A DNA stretch of 64,000 nucleotides, taken from Halobacteriovorax sp. DA5 (GTDB lineage Bacteria; Bdellovibrionota; Bacteriovoracia; Bacteriovoracales; Bacteriovoracaceae). The DNA is taken from positions 24,180 to 88,179 of the forward strand of contig NZ_PPDJ01000004.1 of assembly GCF_002903145.1 (NCBI RefSeq), written 5' to 3'. Shown here piece after piece: positions 8,890-17,541 of this stretch (positions are counted from its first letter, which is position 1; each line of letters opens with the position of its first letter). Under the pieces are notes generated by a model. The model did not search any database, was not told the DNA's origin, and saw only the letters and a program-made list of their open reading frames with translations. Position numbers and translations under genes: made by a program.

Positions 8890-9058
8890 TGAAGTGACGA
8901 CATACCGTCCGTCCTGGACATGCGTCTTTCGGTTATATGAAGAAGATTTTTGCGCTGAGGAAACATCAAATAGCTGAAGCTATTTGAATTTATTGAGAAT
9001 AATCACTTCAAGCGTCTGCGCATAGAAATAAAAAAGGCTCCATTAGGAGCCTTTTTTA
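8890..9058 (+). other. Structured intergenic region, candidate small RNA
   Basis: This gene-free stretch holds a perfect hairpin, CAAATAGC-TGAA-GCTATTTG (8967-8986), a distant ATGCG/CGCAT pairing, and ends in a strong hairpin plus T-run (9031-9058). It also carries a 19-base motif shared with the tRNA-flanking region at 25622-25640. No clear promoter is visible, so a small RNA is only a possibility. The rest may simply be nuo operon 3' sequence. Confidence 0.3.
9031..9058. terminator. Rho-independent terminator of the nuo operon (works in both directions)
   Basis: GGCTCC-ATTA-GGAGCC flanked by A-runs and T-runs, directly after the nuoI stop on the minus strand. The flanking A and T tracts allow termination from either side. 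Confidence 0.85.
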
Positions 9059-9061
9059 TTT

Positions 9062-9580
9062 CTATTTTACAATGCGTTCACGCCATTTTTTGATATCTGG
9101 TGCTAGATAGTCGTACTTCATCTCATCAAGAGTATATTGAGAGAATTCATAGTCTGTCGTGTGAGTTAGACACTCAGTAGGACAAACAGTAGTACAAAGA
9201 CCACAGTAACAGCAAAGAGCTGTATCGATTGTATATTGAAGAAGATCTAACTTAATTGGTGTTCCACCACTTGTCTTAAGTACTGGAGCATCTTTTTCAC
9301 GTCGAACTGCTGTAATGTAAATACAGTCAACTGGACAAGCAGTTGCACACTGGTAACAAGAAATACAGTTTTCAACGTCGTTGAATAGACGTGAACGAGA
9401 GTTTGCTGGAAGCTCTTCTCTTACTTCTGGGTATTCAATTGTTACAGGCTTTACACCGTACACATATTTAAAAGTAATACCAAGACCTTTCGTTACAGTA
9501 GTAATACCAGTCCAGATATTCTTAAACCATTTTCCTAACGTTAGTTGCTCACCTGCGTGGTAAGTTGTATCAGTGCTCAT
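9062..9580 (-). CDS. nuoI: NADH-quinone oxidoreductase subunit I
   Basis: Complex I subunit carrying the two 4Fe-4S clusters (N6a, N6b) that pass electrons towards NuoB. Both cluster motifs are complete: C72, C75, C78, C82 and C123, C126, C129, C133. The N-terminus contains the membrane-facing segment before the ferredoxin domain. The start ATG overlaps the nuoD stop in ATGA. It is the last gene of the nuoBCDI operon, followed by a terminator. Confidence 0.95.
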   Translation of the reverse strand: MSTDTTYHAGEQLTLGKWFKNIWTGITTVTKGLGITFKYVYGVKPVTIEYPEVREELPANSRSRLFNDVENCISCYQCATACPVDCIYITAVRREKDAPVLKTSGGTPIKLDLLQYTIDTALCCYCGLCTTVCPTECLTHTTDYEFSQYTLDEMKYDYLAPDIKKWRERIVK

Positions 9581-10722
9581 CGGTCAACCTCTCCTAGAAC
9601 AATATCAATACTTCCGATTGTAGCAACGAAGTCTGCAATCATCTGACCTTTACCAAGTTCAGGTAGCATTGAAGTGTGAGTAAAACATGAAGACTTAACT
9701 TTAACTCTGTAAGGAGTTTTTCCACCATCTGAAACGATGTGGTAACCAAGTTCTCCACGTGGACACTCAGTTTTTGTATAAATCTCACCTTTTGGAAGCT
9801 TAATGATTTTTGGAACTTTACCCATAACAGGTCCAGCTTCAATTCCATCAAGAGCTTGACGAAGGATTTTGATTGATTCAAAGATTTCGAATACACGTAC
9901 ATAGTAACGATCCCAACAGTCACCAACAGTTCCCATTTCACCTTTACCAGTAACAACATCAAAATCAAACTTATCGTAGTAACCATATGGCTTCTTCTTA
10001 CGAAGATCCCACTCAACACCTGAACCACGAAGAACAGCACCAGTTGCACCGTACTCATAAGCCATCTCAGGAGTTACAATACCAACATTAGCAGTTCTGT
10101 TACGGAAGATTGCGTTCATACCAACTAGATCGTGGTACTTCTTCATGCTTTCTTCCATCGTTGTACAGAATTGATCGATACGACGAAGTTGATCGTCATT
10201 AATATCATTCCAAACACCACCAATCCAAATGTAATTGTATAGTAGTCTGGCACCTGAAAGCTCTTCAAAGATTCTTAGGATTTGCTCTCTATCTTGGAAA
10301 GCGTATAAGAATGGAGTGAAGGCCCCAAGGTCGATTGCGTAAGTACCAAAGTACATTAAGTGAGATGCGATTCTTTGAAGTTCCGCAACGATGATTCTGA
10401 TATACTCTGCTCTTTCAGGAACTTCAGTTCCAAGCATTTTTTCTACACCGTGAACATAACCCCATTCCATTCCCATAGCACCAAGATAGTCCATACGGTC
10501 AGTGAAAGGAATAATCCCACGATAGTCTAAGTTCTCGCTGTGCTTTTCCATACAACGGTGTAGGTAACCTAGGTATGGAGTCGCTTCAACAACGATTTCA
10601 GAATCTGTTTTAATCTCAACACGTAAAACCCCGTGAGTGGCAGGGTGCTGAGGCCCCATATTTACTGTCAGTAGATCAGTATGTAAGGCTTCTTGTTCTT
10701 GTTTTAATGTATTATCTTCCAT
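9577..10722 (-). CDS. nuoD: NADH-quinone oxidoreductase subunit D
   Basis: 49-kDa-type subunit of the complex I hydrophilic arm that forms the quinone pocket with NuoB. The family motif GPQHPATHGVLR is at about residues 23-34, and the C-terminal GSIDIVLGEVDR end is typical. The length of 381 fits a stand-alone NuoD, not a NuoCD fusion. It lies 21 bases after nuoC and overlaps nuoI by 4 bases. Confidence 0.95.
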   Translation of the reverse strand: MEDNTLKQEQEALHTDLLTVNMGPQHPATHGVLRVEIKTDSEIVVEATPYLGYLHRCMEKHSENLDYRGIIPFTDRMDYLGAMGMEWGYVHGVEKMLGTEVPERAEYIRIIVAELQRIASHLMYFGTYAIDLGAFTPFLYAFQDREQILRIFEELSGARLLYNYIWIGGVWNDINDDQLRRIDQFCTTMEESMKKYHDLVGMNAIFRNRTANVGIVTPEMAYEYGATGAVLRGSGVEWDLRKKKPYGYYDKFDFDVVTGKGEMGTVGDCWDRYYVRVFEIFESIKILRQALDGIEAGPVMGKVPKIIKLPKGEIYTKTECPRGELGYHIVSDGGKTPYRVKVKSSCFTHTSMLPELGKGQMIADFVATIGSIDIVLGEVDR

Positions 10723-10743
10723 TAAAAATATCCTTAAAATTAA

Positions 10744-11379
10744 TTATTTAGCTTCTTCCATCTTCTTATTTAGAGCTGCCTCTAAATCAGTAGAAATCTT
10801 TCCATCCCATGAACCAGAGATTTTCTTTGGTTCAGCAGCATCAATTCTTGCCTTAGCAAAGAACTCATGATCTGCAATATTCATTTTATGTTCAGGATTT
10901 ACTTCGAAACCTTGCCAAGCTTTTTGAACTTCGTAGTCTTTACGAAGTGGGAAACCTTCCCAATCTTCAGGACAAAGAATTCTTCTATGATCTGGGTGTC
11001 CAACAAATTCAACACCATTCATATCGTACACTTCTCTCTCTAAGAAGTTAGCTGACTTCCAAACATCACAAACAGAATCAATCTTTGGAACATCATCTTT
11101 GTTTGCTTTTGGAAGTTTTACTTTAAGTATTACATCATCAGAGTTCGTGATGAACGAAGCTAGCATATAGTTTACTTCGATTTCATTTTCGTAATCAACA
11201 CCAGATACAACTTGAAGAACGTTGAATTGATATTCTGAGCTATCTCTTAGTGCATAACAAACATCTTTAATCTTTGAAGCATCAATTAAGATTGGCTTAT
11301 CACCTGCTTCATTTTCAATTAAAGAAGCATTTGCACCACTCACTTTATCATTAATAAAAGTTACTAATTCATTAAGCAT
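10744..11379 (-). CDS. nuoC: NADH-quinone oxidoreductase subunit C
   Basis: 30-kDa subunit of complex I. The conserved core is at about residues 114-150: [20 protein letters not shown], then [18 protein letters not shown]. The C-terminal tail extends about 50 residues beyond the core and is Lys/Glu/Ala-rich. The start overlaps the end of nuoB by 8 bases, which indicates translational coupling. Confidence 0.93.
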   Translation of the reverse strand: MLNELVTFINDKVSGANASLIENEAGDKPILIDASKIKDVCYALRDSSEYQFNVLQVVSGVDYENEIEVNYMLASFITNSDDVILKVKLPKANKDDVPKIDSVCDVWKSANFLEREVYDMNGVEFVGHPDHRRILCPEDWEGFPLRKDYEVQKAWQGFEVNPEHKMNIADHEFFAKARIDAAEPKKISGSWDGKISTDLEAALNKKMEEAK

Positions 11380-11854
11380 GCTTCACCCACTTATCTTTAA
11401 GAAGTCTTTCGTTGGCAACTTTCTTTTGAAGTGTCATTAAACCTTCAATTAAGGCTTCAGGTCTTGGAGGACAACCTGGAACGTAAACGTCAACAGGAAC
11501 GATCTCATCAACACCTTTAAGAACGTGATAACCGTGTTGCCAGTAAGGCCCACCTTTGTTAGCACATGAGCCCATCGAAATAACATATTTCGGCTCGGCC
11601 ATTTGTTCGTAAAGAGTCTTAATTCTTGGGGCCATTTTAAGTGTTACAGTACCTGCAACAATCATTAAGTCCGCACGTCTTGGTGTCGCCATGAAAGCAC
11701 CACAACCAAATCTTTCTAAGTCATACTTAGATCCACCAGTTGCCATCATTTCAATAGCACAACAAGCAAGACCAAACGTCATTGGCCATAGAGAGTTCTT
11801 TCTTCCCCAGTTAAGGAAGTCATCAAGTTTTAATAAAACAACACTATCTTGCAT
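11372..11854 (-). CDS. nuoB: NADH-quinone oxidoreductase subunit B
   Basis: PSST subunit that holds the terminal N2 4Fe-4S cluster. Visible ligand motifs: [10 protein letters not shown] (vicinal cysteines), MGSCANKGG and [10 protein letters not shown]. The start is taken as the ATG at 11854. An AAAGGA (11864-11869) sits nine bases upstream, whereas the alternative TTG at 11863 would directly abut that site. It is first in the visible operon; nuoA is not upstream, so complex I genes are split. Confidence 0.94.
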   Translation of the reverse strand: MQDSVVLLKLDDFLNWGRKNSLWPMTFGLACCAIEMMATGGSKYDLERFGCGAFMATPRRADLMIVAGTVTLKMAPRIKTLYEQMAEPKYVISMGSCANKGGPYWQHGYHVLKGVDEIVPVDVYVPGCPPRPEALIEGLMTLQKKVANERLLKDKWVKHA

Positions 11855-12016
11855 TGCCAGCAATCCTTTTTATAGATGTATAAAATTATGAAATTCTTAG
11901 GTTATAAATTACCAATGCTTAGCTTTGTAGTCAATTAAAGCCGAGGAAAAAAGAGAGTTTTTTGTAAGTGATCATTGGTGCATAGAGACATTATTGAGTT
12001 CAGTCGTCAATAAAAT

Positions 12017-12973
12017 TTAGTCTAAATATGAACGACAACGAGCATTAAATTTCGACTCTACTTGGCCAACTTTCTTATTAGCACTCGCTATTGAACGGGT
12101 TTGGCTCTCCCTAAGGTAAGTCATACGCTTGAGATCATTTTGACAGACCTTAGTCATAATGGTCCCATACTCCTCAATAACTGCTACTGGGTATGGCTTT
12201 GACCAAGCCGAAGATATTAGGCTTGAATCCTCACGAGAACTAAACTGGATAATCTCATCAGAGATGCCTAGTTTACTTGCCTCATGCTTAAATTGATCAT
12301 AATGAACGCCTAATTTATAAAATTCCTTTATGGCAAGATCCCTTGAAAACTCCTCTCCATCTAAAATATTTAGGCACTGTGGAGAAATTGCCTTAAGGCC
12401 ATAGATTTCACGTCCAACACGACACTCGACCATAAAAGCATCCACTTCCCCGCCTTTGCCTTGAATAGTATCGCTAAGAAAGGAAGAAACTGAGAATTCA
12501 CTTAAATAAGGGTTGAAAGGTTTTTTATAAATATAGTGAGTGAGCTCATGGATAAGGTCTAAAACGGCATTTTTAGTTGAATGTGACTTATCAATATAAA
12601 CAGTTGATCTTGTTTCAAAACGCACGCTCTCAGGAGAGCTTGGATTAAATTTTCGAACAAGGGTTGTGTCGGTTACCGATACATCTCCACTATCAATTAC
12701 CTCTTCTAGGCGCTTACGATCCTTGGCAGCTCTTAAACGGGCCTTGTCAATGAGCTGAATTCCTAGCTTTGAAGTTGAGACAATTTCGATAAGCTGCTCG
12801 ATACTGCCTTCTTGAGTGGAAGAAAGCTTTCTCCAATTTCCACTATACTTATTAGTAGCCGAGCGAATTACTCCACCACGTTCTGCCCAACTACTTGCCG
12901 CAACGCTAGAACAAACAAGAAAACTCGTTAAGATTGAAAAAAATAATGTAGGTAGACGGCCAGGCAAATGCAT
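12017..12973 (-). CDS. Exported putative zinc metallopeptidase (HExxH)
   Basis: 318 residues with a signal peptide (about residues 8-26, LPTLFFSILTSFLVCSSVA). The motif HELTH at residues 142-146 is preceded by a hydrophobic helix, and E176 in GGEVDAF about 30 residues on could be the third zinc ligand, as in gluzincins. This supports a secreted or periplasmic zinc peptidase, but the family is not one I can name, and an HExxH alone is weak evidence. It is monocistronic. No Shine-Dalgarno is obvious before the ATG. Confidence 0.6.
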   Translation of the reverse strand: MHLPGRLPTLFFSILTSFLVCSSVAASSWAERGGVIRSATNKYSGNWRKLSSTQEGSIEQLIEIVSTSKLGIQLIDKARLRAAKDRKRLEEVIDSGDVSVTDTTLVRKFNPSSPESVRFETRSTVYIDKSHSTKNAVLDLIHELTHYIYKKPFNPYLSEFSVSSFLSDTIQGKGGEVDAFMVECRVGREIYGLKAISPQCLNILDGEEFSRDLAIKEFYKLGVHYDQFKHEASKLGISDEIIQFSSREDSSLISSAWSKPYPVAVIEEYGTIMTKVCQNDLKRMTYLRESQTRSIASANKKVGQVESKFNARCRSYLD

Positions 12974-13064
12974 TATCTTAAAATCGACATCTAAGTTAAA
13001 TTCTTGAGTAAAATTTGAGGAGAATTTCCAAAGGGCAAAAATAATTTCTATAACTTATTGCGTT

Positions 13065-13093
13065 TTGCACTTAAAGAACAAACGCATTAGAAT
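13065..13093 (+). promoter_or_regulatory. Promoter of the superoxide dismutase gene
   Basis: -35 TTGCAC (13065-13070) and -10 TAGAAT (13088-13093) with a 17-base spacer. The predicted start near 13100 leaves a leader of about 40 bases with AAGGAG before the ATG. Confidence 0.65.
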
Positions 13094-13141
13094 GGAGCTG
13101 TTCAAAAAACATTTTAAGAATCTAGAATTAAGGAGAAAAGA

Positions 13142-13717
13142 ATGGAACATAAACTTCCAGAACTACCATGGGCAAAAGACGCTCTAGCACCTCATATCTC
13201 AGCTGAAACAATTGAGTACCACTACGGAAAGCACCACAATGCTTACGTAACTAAGCTTAACGCAGCTATTCCAGGAACTGAATTTGAAAACATGACTCTA
13301 GAAGAGATCATCATGAAATCAAGTGGTGGATTATTTAACAATGCTGCTCAAGTATGGAACCACACTTTTTACTGGAACTGTCTTGCTCCAAACGCAGGTG
13401 GTGCGGCAACTGGTGCAGTAGCTGACGCTATCAACGCAAAATGGGGTTCATTTGATAAATTCAAAGAAGAATTCTCAAATGCAGCTGCAACTAACTTTGC
13501 TTCAGGTTGGACTTGGCTAGTAAAGAACAAGGGTGGAGAACTAGAAATCGTTAATACTGACGATGCTGAAACTCCAATGACAGATGGTCACACAGCACTA
13601 ATGACAATCGACGTATGGGAACATGCTTACTATGTTGATTACAGAAATGCTCGTCCAGATTACATCAACGCATTCTGGAACCTTGTTAATTGGGATTTCG
13701 TAAACTCAAATCTTTAA
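13142..13717 (+). CDS. sodB: Superoxide dismutase, iron type
   Basis: Converts superoxide to oxygen and hydrogen peroxide. Metal ligands are visible: H27 (IEYHYGKHH), H74 (VWNHTFYW), and the Asp and His of the [11 protein letters not shown] motif. The [16 protein letters not shown] segment with Gln at residue 70 is the pattern of Fe-SODs, not Mn-SODs. 191 residues, no signal peptide, so cytoplasmic. Strong ribosome site, own promoter and own terminator. Confidence 0.95.
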   Translation: MEHKLPELPWAKDALAPHISAETIEYHYGKHHNAYVTKLNAAIPGTEFENMTLEEIIMKSSGGLFNNAAQVWNHTFYWNCLAPNAGGAATGAVADAINAKWGSFDKFKEEFSNAAATNFASGWTWLVKNKGGELEIVNTDDAETPMTDGHTALMTIDVWEHAYYVDYRNARPDYINAFWNLVNWDFVNSNL

Positions 13718-13732
13718 TTATTTAATTAAATG

Positions 13733-13757
13733 AAAGGCCTCTTATGAGGCCTTTTTT
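13733..13757. terminator. Terminator of sodB
   Basis: AAAGGCCTC-TTAT-GAGGCCTTT followed by a T-run. The stop codon of the convergent 84-residue gene lies within the loop. Confidence 0.88.
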
Positions 13758-13996
13758 TCTTCTTCAATATAACTTAAAACTTTCACTTCAAAGCCAAATT
13801 GATTCTCTCTCCTCAAAAGTCTGAAGCGAGATTTATCCTTAGTTGGATGCAGATGCTTAATCTGGCCTAGTGTTTCTTGTAGTAATTTTGCCGACTCAAT
13901 TGAGTGGCACTCAATTTTATATTGGTCACCTTTCCTCTGTTCAACAGGCAGAAGGTAGAACTCATCTTCAAATAAATTTACATCAATCAAAAACAT
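13742..13996 (-). CDS. Small hypothetical protein
   Basis: 84 residues, no signal peptide or membrane helix, mixed alpha/beta composition with a basic middle (KSRFRLLRREN). GGGGAAAGAG precedes the ATG at a suitable distance. Its stop lies inside the sodB terminator hairpin. I do not recognise the family. Confidence 0.55.
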   Translation of the reverse strand: MFLIDVNLFEDEFYLLPVEQRKGDQYKIECHSIESAKLLQETLGQIKHLHPTKDKSRFRLLRRENQFGFEVKVLSYIEEEKKAS

Positions 13997-14100
13997 TCTC
14001 TTTCCCCAAAGTATAAGTACTTATTATTTCGGATGTTTTCGAAAAATATTAATGATTTTTTTTATTATGTCGATAGGTACATGGAATAATGGAGATATTT

Positions 14101-14493
14101 ATGAAAAAAATTATTTTTGCTAACTTACTTGTTCTAATCGCTTTCACAATCAAAGCTGGTCGTGAATTTAAAGATCAAGATGCAATTCAATTTGAAAAAA
14201 ATCTAAATGCTCACATTAGTCAGGCGGTAGAGATTGCGAATCTAAAGCAAGAGGTCGCTCGCCATAAAGAAACGATTCAAGAAATCAAAACAGAATATCA
14301 AGCAGCACTTGATAATATGCAAACCCTAGTTGCTGCAAATCAACAAGCCAAACAATATATTGGTTCACTTAAAACTGGTAATGACAAACTCGCAACGGCC
14401 TTAGATAAGGGTGGGCTTGTAACACCAGAACTTGCAAAGTTTATCACTAGAGAAAGTGGAAGATTGCCAGCAAGCAGCCAATCTAAAAAGTAA
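14101..14493 (+). CDS. Small exported coiled-coil protein
   Basis: 130 residues with a signal peptide (KKIIFANLLVLIAFTIKA). A Gln/Glu/Lys-rich helix of about 70 residues follows, predicted to form a coiled coil (heptad-like pattern around IANLKQEVARHKETIQEIK). The ATG at 14101 is preferred over 14089, since GGAG at 14091-14094 lies six bases before it. The 3' end overlaps the convergent outer-membrane protein gene by 11 bases. Function unknown, presumably periplasmic. Confidence 0.65.
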   Translation: MKKIIFANLLVLIAFTIKAGREFKDQDAIQFEKNLNAHISQAVEIANLKQEVARHKETIQEIKTEYQAALDNMQTLVAANQQAKQYIGSLKTGNDKLATALDKGGLVTPELAKFITRESGRLPASSQSKK

Positions 14494-15028
14494 GAAAGCT
14501 ATAAACAACAGAAATATCAAATTGAAAAAGAGAGAAAATTTCTTTTCCAGAATAGAAGTTCATATCAGTACGTACACGCAACTGATTTGAAAGCGGTATA
14601 TTAAATCCCATTCCTAAAATAACTGAGCTATACGTACGATTAACTAAACCTGTCAGTACTTGCCCATTATAAACAGAAGAGCTTCCCTCCACCATTGTCC
14701 AATGTCCTCCCAAGTTCATATCAAGCCATTCTTCAGGAGATAGACGTAACATAAAACCAAATTGGTTTGTGTCCAAATCGATCTTAAAGCCTTGATGATC
14801 ATTAGAAAGTGTCCCCTTTCTAAAAAAACCTTCAATGGCCAAAGCACCAAATTTCACTCCAACATTGGCAGATGGAAAAATTGCGGTAGCGCCGTTATAG
14901 TAATCAGATTCAGAGATAACACCACTTAAGGATGCTCCACCTCCAGCATATAGCTCTGATGCATTCCCATTAGAGACCAACAAGAAGATTGTTAATATAA
15001 TTATGGATAAAGTCTTAGAGAATGCCAC
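14483..15028 (-). CDS. Small outer-membrane beta-barrel protein
   Basis: 181 residues with a signal peptide (SKTLSIIILTIFLLVSNGNA) and alternating hydrophobic strands rich in Gly, Tyr and Phe. The chain ends in ...VVYSFLTF, with a terminal Phe as used for BAM recognition. It looks like an 8-stranded porin-like barrel of unknown role. It overlaps the end of pdxH by 28 bases, so the two are translationally linked. Confidence 0.65.
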   Translation of the reverse strand: MAFSKTLSIIILTIFLLVSNGNASELYAGGGASLSGVISESDYYNGATAIFPSANVGVKFGALAIEGFFRKGTLSNDHQGFKIDLDTNQFGFMLRLSPEEWLDMNLGGHWTMVEGSSSVYNGQVLTGLVNRTYSSVILGMGFNIPLSNQLRVRTDMNFYSGKEIFSLFQFDISVVYSFLTF

Positions 15029-15603
15029 TCATTACCTTTTTTAATAAATTGAAAACGATCATTTAAACGGAACTCTCCGTAAATAAAGAAAGTAATTTCC
15101 TGGATATCAACTAGGTACCCACCCCAGTTTTCAGGATAAGGAACTTCATCCTTATAGCGATCTAGACCAGCATTATATTCTTGCTCTAATTTACTTCTGT
15201 CTTCAATTGAAGAAGACTGTTTAGAAATGAAGCTGGCCACTTGGCTCTCGAGAGCACGGGAATGAAAATACTTCTTCGAAATTTGCGAATCACACTTAGA
15301 GATTGAACCTCTAATTCTGACTTGTTTTCCAAGACGATGCCAATAGAAAGTCATAGCGACTTTTGGATTATTCTCTATCTCGCTGGCCTTAACAGAGTCA
15401 TAATTTGTGAAAAATAATGGTTTAAAATCTAAGACTTCTTTTAATAAGAGAGTTCTAGCATTTGGAAGCCCGTCACTATCGACAGTTGAAAGTGTAAATG
15501 CAGGTCCATTCTCTTCTGTAGCAACAGCTTCTTTAAACCATTTCTCAAAAATCTCAACTGGAGAATCTTTGTACTCACCTATAAATTTTTTGTAATCACT
15601 CAC
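15001..15603 (-). CDS. pdxH: Pyridoxamine/pyridoxine 5'-phosphate oxidase
   Basis: FMN enzyme that oxidises PNP or PMP to pyridoxal 5'-phosphate, in biosynthesis and salvage of vitamin B6. Characteristic segments include the NARTLLLKEV and FFTNYDSVKASEIENNP strands of the FMN pocket, FYWHRLGKQVRIRG, and the C-terminal RLNDRFQF...WHSLRLYP end, which is diagnostic of PdxH. The length of 200 is close to E. coli PdxH (218). It starts 3 bases after the stop of the large exported protein gene upstream. Confidence 0.93.
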   Translation of the reverse strand: MSDYKKFIGEYKDSPVEIFEKWFKEAVATEENGPAFTLSTVDSDGLPNARTLLLKEVLDFKPLFFTNYDSVKASEIENNPKVAMTFYWHRLGKQVRIRGSISKCDSQISKKYFHSRALESQVASFISKQSSSIEDRSKLEQEYNAGLDRYKDEVPYPENWGGYLVDIQEITFFIYGEFRLNDRFQFIKKGNEWHSLRLYP

Positions 15604-15606
15604 AAC

Positions 15607-17499
15607 CTACTCCGTAATAATTTGAAAGTCTCTTTTTGAGTCGTGAAAGTCGCGGTTAATATCTAAAATCTCATAATATATTTTAGGAAACTCATGCTCT
15701 CCATACTTAAAATGTACAGGCTGAGTACGGTTACCTAAGATATCCAACTTAAAAAACATTAAGTTTGGCAGATCATCAACAGGAACAAGACTTTGCACAA
15801 CACGATAAAAATACTTACGAAAATTATTCTTGTCGATGTTATCGATCACCTTTTCCAATTTAATATAGATATTTTCGACATCTGAGTTAAGAATTTTTTG
15901 AATTCTCCTAGCAACGTGACGAGTATGCGCCCTTTGCCAAAAGAATATCTTACTTATGATATGGTCACCTTTTCCATTTCTTGAAACAACTCGGTAGCCA
16001 CGATCTTTTTTGATCTTGTTAACTTCATCAATTATTCGATCAAGAGGTACATCTTTAATATAGTCAAAAATCTCTTTTCTAAGTACAAGACGATACTTAA
16101 CTTCGGTTGTAATATTAGTCTTGATTGAATCTAATTCCTTGAAGTCCATTTTTAAAAAGATAAATTTAGGAACCAAGGCCTTGATCTTTTTCTTCGTTGA
16201 TCGCCACTCTCCACTTGTGAAATATCGATCCTTTCTAATGTAGTTAGTTCCGAAATCAACAGAAGTTTCAGTCGCCCTATCTTTTGGAATGAAAGAGAAG
16301 TAAGACTCCTCGATCCTATCCTTTCTTTTATGAATAAGGATATTAAACTCTTCACTGTACTTGTAGACTTTGTTTGGAAAGAAATACTCACCTGCATCAG
16401 GGCCATTTATAATAGAAATATTATTCTTATAATAAGTCCAGTCATAGTCAACTTCACTAATAAAGATACCAAGCTTAAAACCACGACGCTTGAACTTATA
16501 CTCATTGAATCCTTGAAAAAGTAATTTTACACCTGTACCAAATGTTGCAATTTCATTTGCTAGGCTAAAGTCAGAGATTAACTTTTCCTCAATATACTTT
16601 CGTCCAGTATACTGTCCAATCATCTTATCTGTATCAAGCTTATACTTAGGTTTGATAATACGATCAAATGCTTCTCTAGCATGTGGCAGGCTTAGATCAA
16701 AAATGTAGTCTAAAACGTACTGTTCACCTATTCCACGCCCTAAATTGTATTCGACTAATTTCAGTTGGAAATTTTTAGAAACAAAGTCAGGAGCATTTAC
16801 TTTTTCAACTAGCGCGACAAAGAAATCACTCTTTACTTGAGCACCTGTTTTGGCTTCAGTCGAAGTTCTCGTTACGATTTTAAGACGAACCTTACTCTCA
16901 TCCATGCGGTAAATATTGATATTGTAATTACCACTAGTAATAACATTGGCAAATGCACTAGCATCCACAATATCACCATAACCATATGATGCGCTCATGC
17001 CGAAGTTTAATGTCATCTGAGCAGGAATACTAACGAAGTCACCAATGGCCAATCGTTTTAGAGTACTTTCTGCGTTATATGGTAGTTTATTGATAGAATA
17101 AGGAACTGCTAAAATCGCTTTCTTTTGGTCTTCGAAATGGCGAATGAAAGTTACACGATCATTCTTTGAAAATGTTAAATTAATTGGCGTAACAGCATCA
17201 ATATATGAGCCAGGATTTACATGACGATTGATACTCCACTCATCAACACGAGCAAACTTTCCTTTTAAGTACGATGGCGTCATTTCGTAGCCATACTTAA
17301 GGCCGACACCTACACCCTTTATCTTCTTCCAATCAAGAAGCTTTACTGTTGTTGATAAGTTTAGGTTAGCAATTTCCCTAACGATAATATCTTTGATTTT
17401 TCCATCTTTAAGAAAACCAATATCCTCGGCCCTTGATTGTAGAGAAAGGGCGATCAATATTGTCATTGCAATGGATTTAATAAGCGAAATTTTATTCAT
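15607..17499 (-). CDS. Large exported protein of unknown function
   Basis: 630 residues with a signal peptide (SIAMTILIALSLQSRA, about residues 9-24). A long strand-rich region follows, including the PAQMTLNFGMSASYGYGD segment, and a helical basic region lies near the C-terminus. No known motif is visible. It is the first gene of a run with pdxH and the barrel protein. By eye its layout and several local segments resemble the 600-residue exported protein at 44.6 kb, so the two may be distant paralogues. Confidence 0.6.
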   Translation of the reverse strand: MNKISLIKSIAMTILIALSLQSRAEDIGFLKDGKIKDIIVREIANLNLSTTVKLLDWKKIKGVGVGLKYGYEMTPSYLKGKFARVDEWSINRHVNPGSYIDAVTPINLTFSKNDRVTFIRHFEDQKKAILAVPYSINKLPYNAESTLKRLAIGDFVSIPAQMTLNFGMSASYGYGDIVDASAFANVITSGNYNINIYRMDESKVRLKIVTRTSTEAKTGAQVKSDFFVALVEKVNAPDFVSKNFQLKLVEYNLGRGIGEQYVLDYIFDLSLPHAREAFDRIIKPKYKLDTDKMIGQYTGRKYIEEKLISDFSLANEIATFGTGVKLLFQGFNEYKFKRRGFKLGIFISEVDYDWTYYKNNISIINGPDAGEYFFPNKVYKYSEEFNILIHKRKDRIEESYFSFIPKDRATETSVDFGTNYIRKDRYFTSGEWRSTKKKIKALVPKFIFLKMDFKELDSIKTNITTEVKYRLVLRKEIFDYIKDVPLDRIIDEVNKIKKDRGYRVVSRNGKGDHIISKIFFWQRAHTRHVARRIQKILNSDVENIYIKLEKVIDNIDKNNFRKYFYRVVQSLVPVDDLPNLMFFKLDILGNRTQPVHFKYGEHEFPKIYYEILDINRDFHDSKRDFQIITE

Positions 17500-17541
17500 C
17501 GATAGATGCTAACGAGTTTTAAACAGCTCGGCAAATAGAAA

